This document shows positions 1 through 12,700 of a stretch of DNA of 64,000 bases, one piece after another (within the stretch, counting starts at the first letter, position 1; each line of letters starts with the position of its first letter). The DNA lies in the NCBI RefSeq assembly GCF_947507565.1, contig NC_089193.1:434001-498000 (forward strand), written 5' to 3'. The position numbers were made by a program, and so were the translations under genes. The notes beneath the pieces are model-generated. The model was not told the DNA's origin, did not search any database, and saw only the letters and a program-made list of their open reading frames with translations. This DNA comes from Oscarella lobularis. Lineage: Eukaryota > Porifera > Homoscleromorpha > Homosclerophorida > Oscarellidae.

Positions 1-361
1 GCGTTGAGCTACACCCTAGAGCCCAAGTTCCGGTAGTAACTGCCCAGCGAACGTCTGCGCGTCCCGTAGGTATACAGTAGAGTCACACATCTAGTTTCGA
101 ACACATCAAGTTTGGAACAGGCGTTTATACCTCAAAACGGACTAGGATAAAAACGGTTAAAAGAGAAAATATAGCACAATACCTCGCAAATCTTCGTGTA
201 AAGTTGCACCTTGCTCCAATGAGTTGTATGGGAGTAAGCGCAGTTAGAAGAGGAGGAAGTCATGTGATCAGTCTTTCGAACACACTCATCGGCTTTGGAA
301 CAGCCTCTCTAACTCTGGTATCCGTCATCGCACAGAGACATGCTATATACCGTTTGAAAGC
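1..361. other. left edge, no gene recognised
   Basis: No coding exon, RNA gene or clear repeat is visible. If the adjacent foldback element had simply inserted into RTK-A, this side should carry the first half of the interrupted lectin exon, but I do not find it, so the 5' part of RTK-A was lost or lies outside the window. Confidence 0.5.
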
Positions 362-1427
362 TTAACGCCTTCTCTATTTTGTTAAATTAACGCGATTGTC
401 TTAGATTGTATTCTTGCTGAGATATCGCCAGTAGAGTACCGACAGGTAGCGTGATCTAGATTGGGACACACGTTTTTTCTTAGCCAACTGGTTCTACGCC
501 TTCAAGCGCCACCAAATCGTGCATGCAGTCTTCCTGCATTGCTATCTCTAGGATCAGACCGTTATGTAGCTATAAACTTCTGAAAGGGCTTTTATTTATG
601 AAATGGACCATTGAAGAACAGGTCAACCCGGAAGCACAAATTCAAGCTAAGACAGTAATGTGCTTGTTTACTTCAAAAAATGCAAAATCATGTCTTTCTG
701 CCCTGGCTTTGAAGGAATTTTTGAGATTTTATGTCAGCGGCATAGAGGTCTCACCAAAATTGAAAATGTGACCAGGCTTGTGCGTGAGTTCATTAGAATT
801 CTTCAAAAAAGACACATAACAGGTCTTGGAGGTTCTCTAAGGCATTTCTCATTGTAGAAACTAGTCTTGGTTTTCATGGAGTTCTAGCAGTTTCTAGTAT
901 GTCTCATCCTAAACTCTCAAACTACCAAGTCGTGATATTTTTGATCATATAACGTTGTTCAGAGTGACACTTTTTGAAGAAAATAAGTTCACAAACAAGC
1001 CTAGTCAAATTTTAAATTTTTACAAGCCTAGTTAAATTTTAAATTTTTGCGAGAAACCTTCAAAAATTATACTAAACCAAGAGAAAAGAGATGTGATTTA
1101 TAGTACTTTAAGGTAGAAAAAACGCAAATTACCGTTATAGCTTGAATTTGTGCTATCGGATTGCTTTCTCATATCTCATGATCTTCAATGGCAAATTCCA
1201 TTTAGAAGTTGATAACTACCTAACAGTCGAATCTTAGAGAGAGCAATGCGGAAAGACTGCATGCACGATTTGGTGGCGTTTGAAGGCGTAGAACCAGTTG
1301 GCTAAGAAAAAACGTGTGTTCCAATCTAGATCACGCTACCTGTCGGTACTCTACTGGCGATATTGAGCTCAGCAAGAATACAATCTAAGACAATCGCGTC
1401 AATTTAGCGAAGTAGAGAAGGCGTTAA
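362..1427. mobile_element. foldback element with ~190-bp terminal inverted repeats
   Basis: The left arm (about 362-556) is the near-perfect reverse complement of the right arm (about 1229-1427). Both outer ends read ttaacgccttctctattt inwards. A near-identical 7-bp flank (tgaaagc before, tgaaatc after) may be a target-site duplication. The 670-bp interior has no transposase ORF, so the element is non-autonomous. It ends against the truncated lectin exon of RTK-A. Superfamily not assigned. Confidence 0.8.
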
Positions 1428-1429
1428 TG

Positions 1430-3108
1430 AAATCAGCGAACATTTTTTGTTGCAAAAGAATCGTCTGCCACAATTGGGTCAGCATATTGGATTGGCTCAA
1501 TTTACAATGATTCGTCAAACTGCTTTACGTGGTTTTCTGGGTTATCTGCCGCTTTCACTAAGTGGATGAAATATGAGCCGTTTTACGAGAACGGCAACTG
1601 CGTTGCGTTGGGATTTGACGGAGTTGATTTAGTTTGGGCTGTTGCAAACTGTTCTCTCAAGGCTCGGTATATCTGTAAAAGTAAGCGGAAAACAGCGAGA
1701 CGCTAAATAGCTAACATCAAATTTTTAGGAAATTTAAATGCCAAGCCTGTAAGTGTAGCGGAGCTTTCTCCAATTCCTCCTGGCCGTCAGTGTTTCGAAA
1801 TCACCCATTATTATGACTTGTAGTGGTTTTTCAGATGTTTATATTTGTCCGAGCGGTTGGACGAAGCTTGGCGCGCATTCGTGCCTTAAACGACCTGACA
1901 CTTTGATGACGTGGCATGAATCGTTGGCCGAATGCGAAGAGTTGAGCGAGGGCAAGGGCTCTCTAACTACCATTAATTCTTTCCAAGAGATGGAAGGCCT
2001 GTCTAGCTTGCTTGATGGAAATGAGGCGTGGATTGGACTTAATGACATTGATAACGAAGGCATCTATAATTGGACCGATGGCTCTCCTTTGGTCTACGTC
2101 ATCTGGACGTGATAAAAGTCCACGGCGAGAAGAACGCGATTGCATAGCTGCAACTAATAGTTTTTGGGAATCAAGAAACTGTTCTGCAAGGAGGAAATGC
2201 GTGCGTCTTACGCCAGCTAGTGAGGGTAGATCTAAGCGATGATGGAAGAAGTTATAGTGTACTACACATTGTCGCCATTATTTTGCAGATTTTGATGAAC
2301 GTTTTAGCAGCAAGGACAATGATTGTCACGCGAATGCAACTTGCGACAATACGCTGTCCTCCTACAAATGCACATGCAATCATGGATTTACAGGAAACGG
2401 AACTTCGTGCGAAGGTAAATAAGATCACAAGTTAGTTATCCGGATCAATATCAAACTCGTTCCGTTTTAGATGTTGATGAATGTCTTACATCTCCCTGTG
2501 GCACGAATGACCAGAAGTGCGTTAATATAATAGGATCGTTTAAGTACGTTTGTGCAAATGGCTGTAAAGGCAACGGAAGCAAATGCAATGACATCAGCGA
2601 GTGCAAAACAAGTAATCTTTGTCATTTGAAGGCAAATTGTCGTAATAGCAACGAATCGTTCGAATTCGCTGTAGTAAATGGGCAAAGTAAGTGCACTTTT
2701 ACTAACCTAACTCAATACTTAAATAATTCTACTTCAATAATATTGTATATTTTCCCTTGGTTGACTTAAACATTTTTAAAATGTTCTTTGGGTATTTAAT
2801 AAAATCTTTAAACTTCTATTCAGGATAGAAATGACTGCTTCAAAGATAAATAATTTTACTTCTCTTGTTGGGCAGATTTGTCGACATCGCAATTGTCAAT
2901 CATTGTTTTGGTCGTTTTCTCGTTAGTTGCCTTGTTCTTGCTTATCGCTGCGTATGTTCATCATAAGAAGCATCGTTCCGCAGAGACAGAAACTGCGTTT
3001 GACAAATGGGAAATCGATCCTCGTCATTTGACGCTACTTGAAAAGATTGGCGAAGGCTTTTTTGGGGACATCCTCAAAGCCGTATTAATTCATGACCAAC
3101 TCGACCGA
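1430..3108 (+). pseudogene. RTK-A: truncated lectin/EGF receptor tyrosine kinase remnant
   Basis: A decayed copy of the RTK-B gene. Recognisable exons: second half of a CTLD (about 1440-1680), a linker exon (1729-1785), a further CTLD (1835-2219), one EGF (2289-2414), a partial EGF pair (2471-2688), and a transmembrane exon with the kinase start (about 2876-3108; WEIDPRHLTLLEKIGEGFFG holds the glycine loop). Lesions: the 5' half is missing; the 1835 exon hits a stop at 2110-2112, after VYVIWT, with the rest of the CTLD in another frame; the first Cys of the 2289 EGF is Arg; the second EGF at 2471 is cut short; the kinase stops after the N-lobe start, where repeat R1 begins. No functional receptor can be made. 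Confidence 0.85.
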
Positions 3109-3133
3109 GGTATATATCTATATTGAGTGGGGA

Positions 3134-4141
3134 GAATTAATTATTGGACCTTGTTAAAGGCAAAATCTTCTCCCGCATTTCGATCTAGTCTCTTTTTGGT
3201 CGTGTAGGTATGTCCGATCATCTAAAAAATTCGCAGACGTACAAAAAACAGATCTTATATAGATGTCTATGGACAGATCAAGAACGATTGAGAGCCAATG
3301 AAGAAAATTGACTTTTCGCGACGTTTGGCGTGCCATATTCTACAACACATTTTGCTGGATACCGTTTATTCTGTGTGGAAATCTTCTGATAACGCGCGCA
3401 TTGTCAGTCACGTGGAGTTGTTTAAAATCGCCTTTTTCCTCTCTGTTGGAAGCGGATGTGGTAACCAGCGTTTCGTTTCTTATCGTTAGTGAGTTAAGTG
3501 CGGTTGTAGTCTTTTCCAAAAGTCTGGGACGCTTATCAAAGCGTTTTCAGTGATCGACAGCTTTCTACTTCGTCATGGCCTATCGCTTTCTTACAAAAAT
3601 GTTCTTTTTGTGGTTTTGTACAGGTAACAGAACGATTCAAGTCAATGCGTCTTCGTCCTTTTCCAGTTAATAAGGATCCTGGCTGTCACGTGCTTTCCGT
3701 GGAAGTCGTTTATTCGTTAGGTAATCTTTTTTTTGGTTAGAACATGAGGTTATTAAAGTTTTCTTAATATACATGCTGGTGCAGTCGCATCGATTTACCT
3801 TTGCCTTTAAAGCGTGTTGATGCAGGTATATATACTTACGTTTGTATGTATCTAAACTTGCAGGCAGCTATGACTCCGCAGTATTTCCCTATAAAACGCA
3901 GGGCCCGCTCATAGTCTCAACTATGTGGGGAGAGCCACTAACAGCGTCAAAATTTTTACACCTCTTTTTCAATTAATTTTCTTGTCTTTTTGCACAGTTG
4001 GAAAAAAATTGTTAGGCTTCGGCACGCTTTCTTTGCATAGTTTCATGATTTACGGAGAGCTTAGTTCAACTACGATTTGATACGTGAACAATCCCAGTAA
4101 TATATTAATCTTGGCCTAAAGGATGAGAGAAGGCTGTGATC
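3134..4141. repeat. dispersed repeat R1, copy 1
   Basis: About 1 kb that aligns along its length with 34189-35244. Shared landmarks include ttggtcgtgtagg near the start, gacgtttggcgtgccatat, gtggaaatcttctgataacg, and aggatgagagaaggctgtgat at the right end. Copies differ by many substitutions and small indels, so the duplication is not recent. No transposase, reverse transcriptase or long terminal repeat is visible. It begins just where RTK-A breaks off; its other copy ends just where RTK-D begins. Confidence 0.75.
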
Positions 4142-4211
4142 CTATGCCTCCCCCCCCCTCCCTCCTCCCCTCCCCCCTCCCCTCCCCCTCCCTCCGCCCT
4201 CCCCTCCCCCG
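4142..4211 (+). repeat. polypyrimidine C-rich tract
   Basis: About 65 bases of almost pure C/T (ccccccccctccctcctcccc type). Low complexity, lying exactly at the right end of R1 copy 1. Confidence 0.9.
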
Positions 4212-5289
4212 GTAGCCATTGTTTTGTCCGGCTTTTAACGATAGTTTTACAGTGTTTCTTTTACAAATTGTCTTGTTTATCAAAGGTCACTTTATACCGC
4301 GTAAAGATTTCTCTTTCTCGTCTCTTTGATTAGTAGCTAGACTAATAGTACGTGCATTAGCTACTGCTAGTAGGTGCAACGTACATTCAGAGTCTTCGTA
4401 GGTACATATGTCTACGTTAGGACCAGTGAGGCACGTTTACGAGCGTAGACTAAGTCGTCATCTAATCATGGCACGCAGCGTCTAGCAATGCGTTTCCTTT
4501 TGCTAATGCCCTGGCCTCTCAGCGTAAATAGTGAGGTCTCTGTGTTCTCTGTGTAACCTCGGGCCCAGGCTTCTCCCACGAACTTGTTAGCAGAGCGATG
4601 TTTGTAGAAGAGGCCAGTCTCCATGCCCATCGATATTAAGTAAACTGTAGCTAGACGTTTGCCATTGTGAAGGCAACGGAATGTGTCAATCATATTAATT
4701 ACTTCCTATTGCAAACAGGTGTTTGCAGTCAGCAAACAGCTGTTCGCAGTCAGCGTAACTTTATCGGGAGCGATAGCGTCAGCGGTGCTGCATACGTACC
4801 GCGACCGCCCAAGATCTTCGTTAGCTTCTCTCTCGCAAACTTTGTTAGCTGGTGGCTAACACAGTTTATGGAGGAGCCTGCATGTGGTAGCGAAGTTGAT
4901 TTCGTCTGACAAGTTACGTACGTTTGTTTGAGTGGCGTATAATTAACTCGGACCCAGGCCCAAGGCCTCTCTCAGCTAACGAAGTTTGCGGTAGACGTCT
5001 GGCTTCGTTCAAACGTGCAAGTGATTAGGCTCTTTTCTAATTGACAAGTTTGCTGCTAATAGACGTCTGAGGACGCTAATGAACGCTATTCGAGAACAAA
5101 CTAAACACATTATGCTCAGATGGAAGCGAAGGAAGTTAGATCATCTTTCAGGATTCGTAGGAAAATAGTTTTGGTCTACGAGGCGTTGACGATCTTTGCG
5201 ATTGGCTCAGCGCAACGTCCTGTGAGTCCTCTTAAGTACAAAGGCGCTGCCTCACCTAAAAAGCTTTTAGTCGATCGGTGCCAAGCTCA
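4212..5289. other. intergenic, nothing recognised
   Basis: No supported exon, RNA gene or repeat seen. Short ORFs here lack splice sites or domain signatures. Confidence 0.5.
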
Positions 5290-5383
5290 ATGACGTTTTT
5301 GCGTTGGTCTCTACTGTTTCTTTTTCGTAGTGGGGTCTTTCACCTGGCAGAAAGTTTTCCTAAGGAATACGTTGAAGGAAAAG
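5290..5383 (+). CDS. candidate first exon with signal peptide (orphan exon)
   Basis: ATG at 5290 opens 31 codons beginning MTFLRWSLLFLF, a convincing hydrophobic signal sequence, followed by HLAESFPKEYVEGK. A donor (AAAG|gtaccc) at 5383 gives a phase 1 exon. The minus-strand exon at 33855-33768 has the same layout: MTS..., hydrophobic core, LAENLSREYF, VEG, phase 1 donor. The resemblance supports both as real secretory first exons of one family. No downstream exon was found, so the product is unknown and the exon may be orphaned by rearrangement. RTK-B has its own, different signal exon at 6767. Confidence 0.4.
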
Positions 5384-5780
5384 GTACCCCAGTACATGTA
5401 GCTTTAAACTTCTTCATCGATTATCGCGCGAAGTATAGTTTTAAAAACGGTACGACAGAACGAGAACACGTAGTTGTGGCGATGGAACTAAAGGTTGCAC
5501 TCTGACTATTCTGTCCTCGGGCGTAATCGCGCATCACTTTAGGAAACTTGCGCTAATCAGATCTTAGCCTCGAGTCACCTCTTTTTTCATCTTACTTTCT
5601 GTGCATGCTTAGATATTTTCTGCGCACTTTCGCGTGCAGATTTAGCAATTCCTCATACTGGTATGTGGTGCCAAAGAGGTCTGCTGATAAAATGAAAATC
5701 ATTAATGACTGAATGAATGAAGACACAGACGCGCTGTTCTTTTAGCTTAGAAGGGGACATTGATTGAAATATTAAAACGA
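5384..5780. other. intergenic, nothing recognised
   Basis: No exon that could follow the 5290 signal exon with a convincing acceptor was seen. Confidence 0.45.
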
Positions 5781-5789
5781 TAGTATTGG

Positions 5790-5925
5790 TAGCCACTGTT
5801 CTAGACCCTCTTTCCCCCGGATGTTATAATAGGCGGGGTTACAGGTGTAAAAGGGGCGGTCCCGTACCAGACCTACTCCAAGGATCGGTAACATCCGGGG
5901 GAGAGAGAGTCTGGAACCGAGGCTA
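5790..5925. mobile_element. MITE, TAGCC-end family, copy 1
   Basis: A 136-bp element with terminal inverted repeats of about 38 bp: the left end tagccactgttctagaccct... pairs with the right end ...agtctggaaccgaggcta. The 9-bp sequence tagtattgg directly flanks both sides (5781-5789 and 5926-5934) as a target-site duplication. It has no coding capacity. Confidence 0.85.
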
Positions 5926-5935
5926 TAGTATTGGT

Positions 5936-6766
5936 ATTGATCCTAATCGCTTATTTGTCCTTAGCAGAACGGAAAGTGTGAAGGTATATGCAGTGTATTA
6001 CCTAAAGTTGTTTAAATATATCATAAGTATATCACAAATTGCAAACTGTAGCAGACGATGTAAATAACTTACGAAAAAAGTGATTATTCCAAACAATGCT
6101 CATGTTTTCATTTGTAATGGCTCTAATTTTATCACTTGTTTTTTGCTTTAATAATTTATACGAGTTTGCTTTTATTTACGATAAAAGAATCTTTTAATTT
6201 TAGTCAAAATTAATGAAGATCTATCTTGCTTTACTTTTTTCAAAGGAGCAATTCCATATAGCAACTCTGACTTTAATTCTAGGTATTTTTTTGTCTATAA
6301 ACTTGAAATTGATTGATGTACATTTTTGCTCATAGAAAGGCAATTGAGTTGCTTCCTGAACAACGGTTGCATAGACTTGAGTACACTTACTTCGCACAGG
6401 TTTTAGCAACATTTACTCAATATTGGCATCACCTTGTATGTCGCAATTTTAGTTTTTACTGCTTCGTAACAATTGCGAACCCGTCGGCGGCGCTACGGCC
6501 GAAGATATCAAATTAATTGCTTTGGACACACAGTTGCAAGGTGAAGACTTTTACAATCAATTTACTTAACCGTTTCTTAAGTAATTTTATGCCGTGTCGA
6601 TGTGTCAGCTACATTGTGGGTCATCTTTGTCGTTCCGGTCTTCTTTCTACTTATCTTAGTTTTCGCCTTCTCTTATTTCTACTTCATCTCTTTTGAGCTT
6701 CATTACTTCAAAGTCAAGCGACTGAATTCGTCTTTCTGCAGAAAACGAGTCCGCCCAAGGGTTGTA
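5936..6766. other. RTK-B upstream region, no gene recognised
   Basis: AT-rich sequence preceding the RTK-B start codon. An open frame runs from 6602 into the RTK-B first exon, but residues before the 6767 ATG are not signal-like in order, and tctttctgcag at 6731-6741 could be an acceptor of a 5' UTR intron. No clear TATA box identified. Confidence 0.4.
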
Positions 6767-9700
6767 ATGTTGCCGCCTAAGGGTGATCGATTACTTGTGA
6801 TCACGTTTCTTGTTGCTGTCGTCTTTGCAAGATCTATTGATGCAGCTCGCCCTGTACCTTGTGAAGGTGAGAATTTTCCAGTGTCATTTCTATATATACT
6901 TTCTAATACTCTTGTTATATCAAAGTATCTTTTTCTCTCTCTAGCCTCGCAAGCCAGTCCCTTCTTCTCCCCGGGCCATCCGATATTAGAGAAGAAGGAC
7001 TGGCTTGCGAGGCTACTCTATCTCTATACTTGATCATACGGTAGCCTCGTACCAGACCTTTCTCTGTGTCCCGTATAACGGTCCCCAACGGCTCCGCCCC
7101 AAATGTTCCTGTGGACCAATTAGCGAGGGCGTGTCTTTACGCATGCTAGCATCAACTCTTCGAGATCGACGTTCCTGCTTCGATTGGAACCGATAGAACC
7201 GTCTTCGACGTATGTTCCCATTTCGTTCATAAGCATTGCAACAGTTCTGGGTGGTATCTGCGCCGACACGGCCACTCAAAGCTTACGAACAGGATGCAAA
7301 CATACGTCGCGAATGTCGAAGACGGTTCTATCGATTCCAATCGAAGCAGGAACGTCGATCTCGAAGAGTTGATGCTAGCGTTGCGTAAAGACACGCCCTC
7401 GCTAATTGGTCCTCAGGAACATTTGGGGCGGGCCGTACCAGACCTTTCCCTGGGAACCTTTATACGGGATACAGAAAAAGGTCTGGGTACGAGGCTGACT
7501 ACATGTATTCGCTTATGCTCGCTATTGTTATTTTTGGAGGTGTTACCTGGAGACAAAATCAGACATGTTGCACGAAATCGAAATGCGATAAAATCATGCT
7601 AAACAGAATAAAACGCGTCAAAAAAACGACAAAATAATGTAATGATGCACGTAACTGCACAATCTCAATTAAAACATAACGCATTCTTAGAAATGATCTC
7701 ATTCGACAATGTAACTGTTGGCGATTTTTTTAGAATGTGATCATGGCTGGGTCTGTTACCTTTCTTCGTGTCTAAAAGTGTGGCGCGAGCTCTTGACTTG
7801 GCCTCAAGCAGCTGAAGTATGCTCTAATCATGGATCCCATCTACTGTCAATTCAAAACGATGATGACGATCTCTGGCATTACTTATATGACCATTATCGT
7901 CAGCAGCCAATTTTTACCGGATTGTTAATCTCGCCTACTGAAGAGGGCTCCTACAGCTATCGGTGGTCGGACGGATCGCCCTTTGTCTATTCAAAGTGGG
8001 CACGTTTGAGCAAGCACTGCGAAGCGGAACTGTGTGTGAGCATCATTATTACTCGGATGTATTTTTTCAGTGTCAAGTGGAGCCCCGTTCCCTGTTTGTC
8101 GCTAAACAAATTCATCTGCAAGAAACCAAAATGTGAACGAGTCTCATTTCGTTAACGGAGCTATTAAAACAGACCTTTTTCTCTTCCAGATTTCATGAGT
8201 GGCGACGTGCGGCTTGTCGACGGCGTTACCCCAAACCGCGGTCGTGTTGAGATTTTTATAGACGGTGGTTGGAGGCGCATGTGCGTGACTAGAAGCGGTT
8301 CCGATGTAGCGCAAACGGCGGCTTCATTCTGTCAACGTTTGGGCTACCCGGAAGTTTCCTTTGCTCTTCCTTTGAATCGCACGAGAGATGGAAAAAGTGC
8401 GATTACGTCTGATTTTGTTAGCTGTACTCTAACGGATAATATCGGTTGTACAAACAAAACAGCGATGTGCGATTGGGAATTTTTTATTTCGTGTAAATCT
8501 GCTAAAATCTACTCTTTTGGAGCGCGGGTAAGGCTCGTGAACAGCTCACTGCCCAACACGGGTATATTAGAATTGAATGGTAATGGAACTTGGTTTAAAG
8601 CTTGTGGAGACTATTCATCAAGCGCGCTTATAAGGCTTTCTCGTCATGTTTGCAGGCATTTGGGATACGAAGGAGGATTAGCTTTTCCAGAAAGACTTTC
8701 CAAACTTTTTTTCTCTTTTGACCCTTCCTGTGGGAACAACACACAGTCGTGGGCCGGATGCTCTGTTTATGAATATGGGCGTTGTTCTAGTTACCTCAGA
8801 CTTCATTGCTCCAATACCCAATGGCAAGTGCGACTGAACAGTAGTGCCGATGGGATAGAAGATAAAGAAGGATCAATCGAAGTTTTTTTCAACAAAACGT
8901 GGACAGCTTTCTGCGACGACAAATGGGATTTTAATGGAGCTGAAGTCGTCTGTCGCCAAATGGGCTATCAGAAAGCATTATCTGCAAATTCATCGAGATC
9001 TAAATCAACTTTCGGCAACAAGAATGATTTCTTGTTGAAAGTGCTATGTAATGGAAACGAAACGACGCTAAAAGACTGTGAACATAGCGTCATGCAAAAT
9101 AAATCTTGCAGGGCTGCTTCAACCGTTTGCAAGAAGAAAGAATGTAAACAAAACAATATTGCAATTTTATTCTTGGCTAAGCTTTCTTTTTGTTCTAGAT
9201 TGTCCCTCAGGATGGTTTCTCTACGCAGATTATTGCTACGCTGTTTCAAAATCTTATTTTTTCATGGACGAGTTTGGTCGGGATAGAAGTGGATGCGGAC
9301 CTTCTAACAGTGCTAGTATTACCAGTCCTCACGAACAGGCTTTCATTTTATCTCTTCTTGCTGATCAAAGAAACGACGTTTGGATTGGCTTGAGACGTAT
9401 TGATGAAACTTTTGAGTGGATTAATAAGGATCCGTTGAGGTGTCACTGATTCGAACTATTCGTTGTCCTGAATTAATGTTGCGTGTTGGTAGGTACGTTT
9501 TGTGGGCCACTGGAGAACCAGGAACCTTTTCCAAATGCGTTGCGTTGGATTCTCGCAATGGCTTCTGGAAGACGGCGGAATGCGTTAGATGGAAAGCTGT
9601 TTTATGCAAAATTCCTCTTCGTATAATAAGCCCTCCTCTTCTAAATAGAGGCTACTATTTTCCTTATCTTATTTAGGAGATATACCAAACGAAGTGCGTC

Positions 9701-12700
9701 AAGAAACAGCTCCTGCAGCGTCCGGTCGGTGTAGAAGCGACGAAATGTTTTTCTCAAAAGCGTGCTATTATTTGTCTAAAGACGATGATGAGCTTGTTTC
9801 GCAAGTTAGCGCACATAATGAAAAGTGCAGAAGTCGCAACGCCAAACTAGCTTCAATAAACACCGAACACGAAAACGCTTTTATAGCAAGTTTGACTTCT
9901 CCTGTAGAGGAATCTCTCTATTGGACTGGTCTGGTTTACAATGAAACGTCTTCGCAAGGAGCTTTCACGTGGCTTGATGCTACTCCCGTCCATTTTACCA
10001 AGTGGGGAATGTATCAGCCCAAATACCTGCAAGATAGCAGCAGTATCTGCGTTGTGTTTGGAGCAGACGGCCTTGAGTTTGCTTGGTCTGTTTCAAACTG
10101 CTCTGCCAAAGCTCGATACGTCTGTAAAAGTAATGCTACGGAAACGCGATACTATGTCAACATACCGCGTCTCTTTTTTAGGAGTTTTGAATATATCAGA
10201 CTCGGATGACTTTATATCAAATGAAATTCCGTCATCATATGAATTTCAAATTGGATCAGGCGAGAAGAAAATAACATGGAATCGGCTACAATCCGTGCCC
10301 ACTGGCAGTAAGCACTTTGCGCATTTTAGCAATGATATCTTCTTTCTTTCTGTCTAGTTGTCTACTTATGTCCGTACGGTTGGTCAAAGATTGGCACCTG
10401 GTCCTGCTTCAAACGACTTTCTGCCAAAACAACGTGGCATTTTTCCTTGAGGGGCTGCGAAGGCATTGCGAAAGAAAGCTCTCTTGCCAGAATTCTTTCT
10501 CTTCAAGAGCAGAACGAGCTAAGTTTGACCCTTCTCGATGGAGAAGAGGCTTGGATTGGACTGCATGACGTATTCAATGAGGGATTTTACGTTTGGGCTG
10601 ACGGTTCGCCTTTAGTCTATGTCAACTGGAATTCTTCTGAAGCGGAGACAAATTATTTTAAGCGAAAAGAGCATGATTGTGTTGCTGCGACCAGAAGTTC
10701 TTGGAAGTCTAGCAGTTGTTCAGAAATGAAACCAAGTCTTTGCTTTCGGCCTGCAATTCCTGGTATGTCAATTAAGCGACGTTAACAAACTTTTATCTTT
10801 AACGTTGTGGGTTCTTCAGATTATGACGAATGCTCCAACAACGCAAGTAATTGTCACGCAAACGCAACCTGTGAAAACGCACTGTTTTCGTACATCTGCA
10901 CTTGCAAACCTGGATTTAGCGGAAATGGAACTTCGTGCGAAGGTAACTTGCATCTTTTGTAATCGCACTTAACCGGCGTATTTATCTTAACTGGTTTCAG
11001 ATATAAATGAATGCAACTATACCTGTAACAAGGAGGGTCAAAATTGTTCGAATACATTTGGATCCTATGAGTGCGCTTGCATAAGTGGATGGACAGGAAA
11101 TGGCAGTCATTGCGTTGATGTGAACGAGTGCAACGAGGCAAGCAGATGTCATTCCTACGCAGAGTGCTTAAATTACCCCGGCTCTTATCAATGTCAATGT
11201 CAAAAAGGCTGGAAGGGGAACGGAACTTTTTGCGAAGATGTGAACGAGTGCAAGATGATTAACGCATGTCATTTGCACGCAACGTGCCAGAATCGTCAAG
11301 GAACATTTCAGTGCACGTGTCGAGAAGGCTGGTCGGGTAACGGCACTCTTTGCGTAGACATTAACGAGTGCATGAATGACAGCCCATGTCATTCGGCAGC
11401 AATTTGCACAAATCATCAAGGAACGTTCACGTGTACGTGTCGAGAAGGCTGGTCTGGAAAGGGATTTTTTTGCGAGGACGTCAACGAGTGTGCGAATAAT
11501 GATCCGTGTCATTCGCAAGCAACTTGCACAAATCAGAACGGCTCCTTCATTTGTAGGTGTTCTCAAGGCTGGACGGGAGACGGATTTTCTTGCAACGACA
11601 TTGATGAATGTTTCCTACCCGGAATATGCCAACCTTTTGAATATTGTAGAAACACAAACGGATCGTTTCAGTGCCTGTGCAGTAGCAACAATGTTGGCAG
11701 TGGGAACCATTGCGAAGGTGAAGTAAGATAGATTCTGTTTTTTTGCTGCGCTGCTTATATATGTTAATGCCCGAAAAAAAGCTTGTTTTTAATTATTTAA
11801 TTTTTCACGCAGATATCGCAGTTGAGCCGAACTCTAACTCTCATTGGAAAATCATTATTTCAGTCATCAGCTCCGTTATTGTGGCTATTGCTATCTTTCT
11901 TATCTTCTATGCTCGCCGCAGGGCTTCACGCAAAAATAGTGATGTATGCGACCTTGACAAACGGGCAGATGAATGGGAAGTAAATTCCGGTGATATGACT
12001 TTGCTAGAGAGGCTCGGTGACGGATTTTTTGGCGTTGTGCACAGGGCGTATCTCTATCATCGTCCATCAGGGAGTTTGTCGAAGCTAGCCCGAAAAGAGA
12101 GCGATTTATTTAACAATAGGTCTGAGGTCGCTTGTAAAATGCTCAAAGGTGCGTGGCGCTCGTGTTCTATTGTCTACCTTTATTTGTAGTCTGATTGCAA
12201 TGACGCTAATTTTATCTAAACCCTATTTCATGTTTGTAGGATCGAATCTGGCGGAGATGGACTTTCTGGAAGAGATAAAACTCATGAAAAACATTGGGCA
12301 GCACCCGCATATTGTCAACTTTGTTGGATGCATAACAATATCGACGCCTTTCTGCCTCATAGTCGAATACTGCACGAATGGCGACTTACTCAACTATCTT
12401 AAAAAAGGACATCATAAGGTTGTTTAAGCTACCGTATCCAAGCAGACTAACAGCTAATACCTGTCTTTGTTTTCCTCACTGAGAAGCAATTGAATGAAAT
12501 CGTCGTAGACCTTGAAAGCGAAAACGAGGCGCGTTATTTGTTCAACTTTCGTGAATAAAACTAGGCACAGAAACTAATAAATGTCGTATTTAGGATAGCA
12601 TGCCTGCGTCTTCGCCTGATTGCGATACATTTACGCATCAGTGGCGTGAGACAAATGAGGATTTTAGCGACATGAAAGCCATTGTTGATGGTATGGGCTT

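Noticed and set aside
7034-7602. Several ORFs on both strands in RTK-B intron 1
   Set aside because: They mirror one another because they read the two arms of a foldback MITE.
12485-12545. Possible extra kinase-insert exon in RTK-B (QLNEIVVDLESENEA, similar in RTK-C at 19337)
   Set aside because: No usable donor keeps frame with the next exon (the join creates TAG); the frame is perfect without it. Probably a decayed alternative exon.
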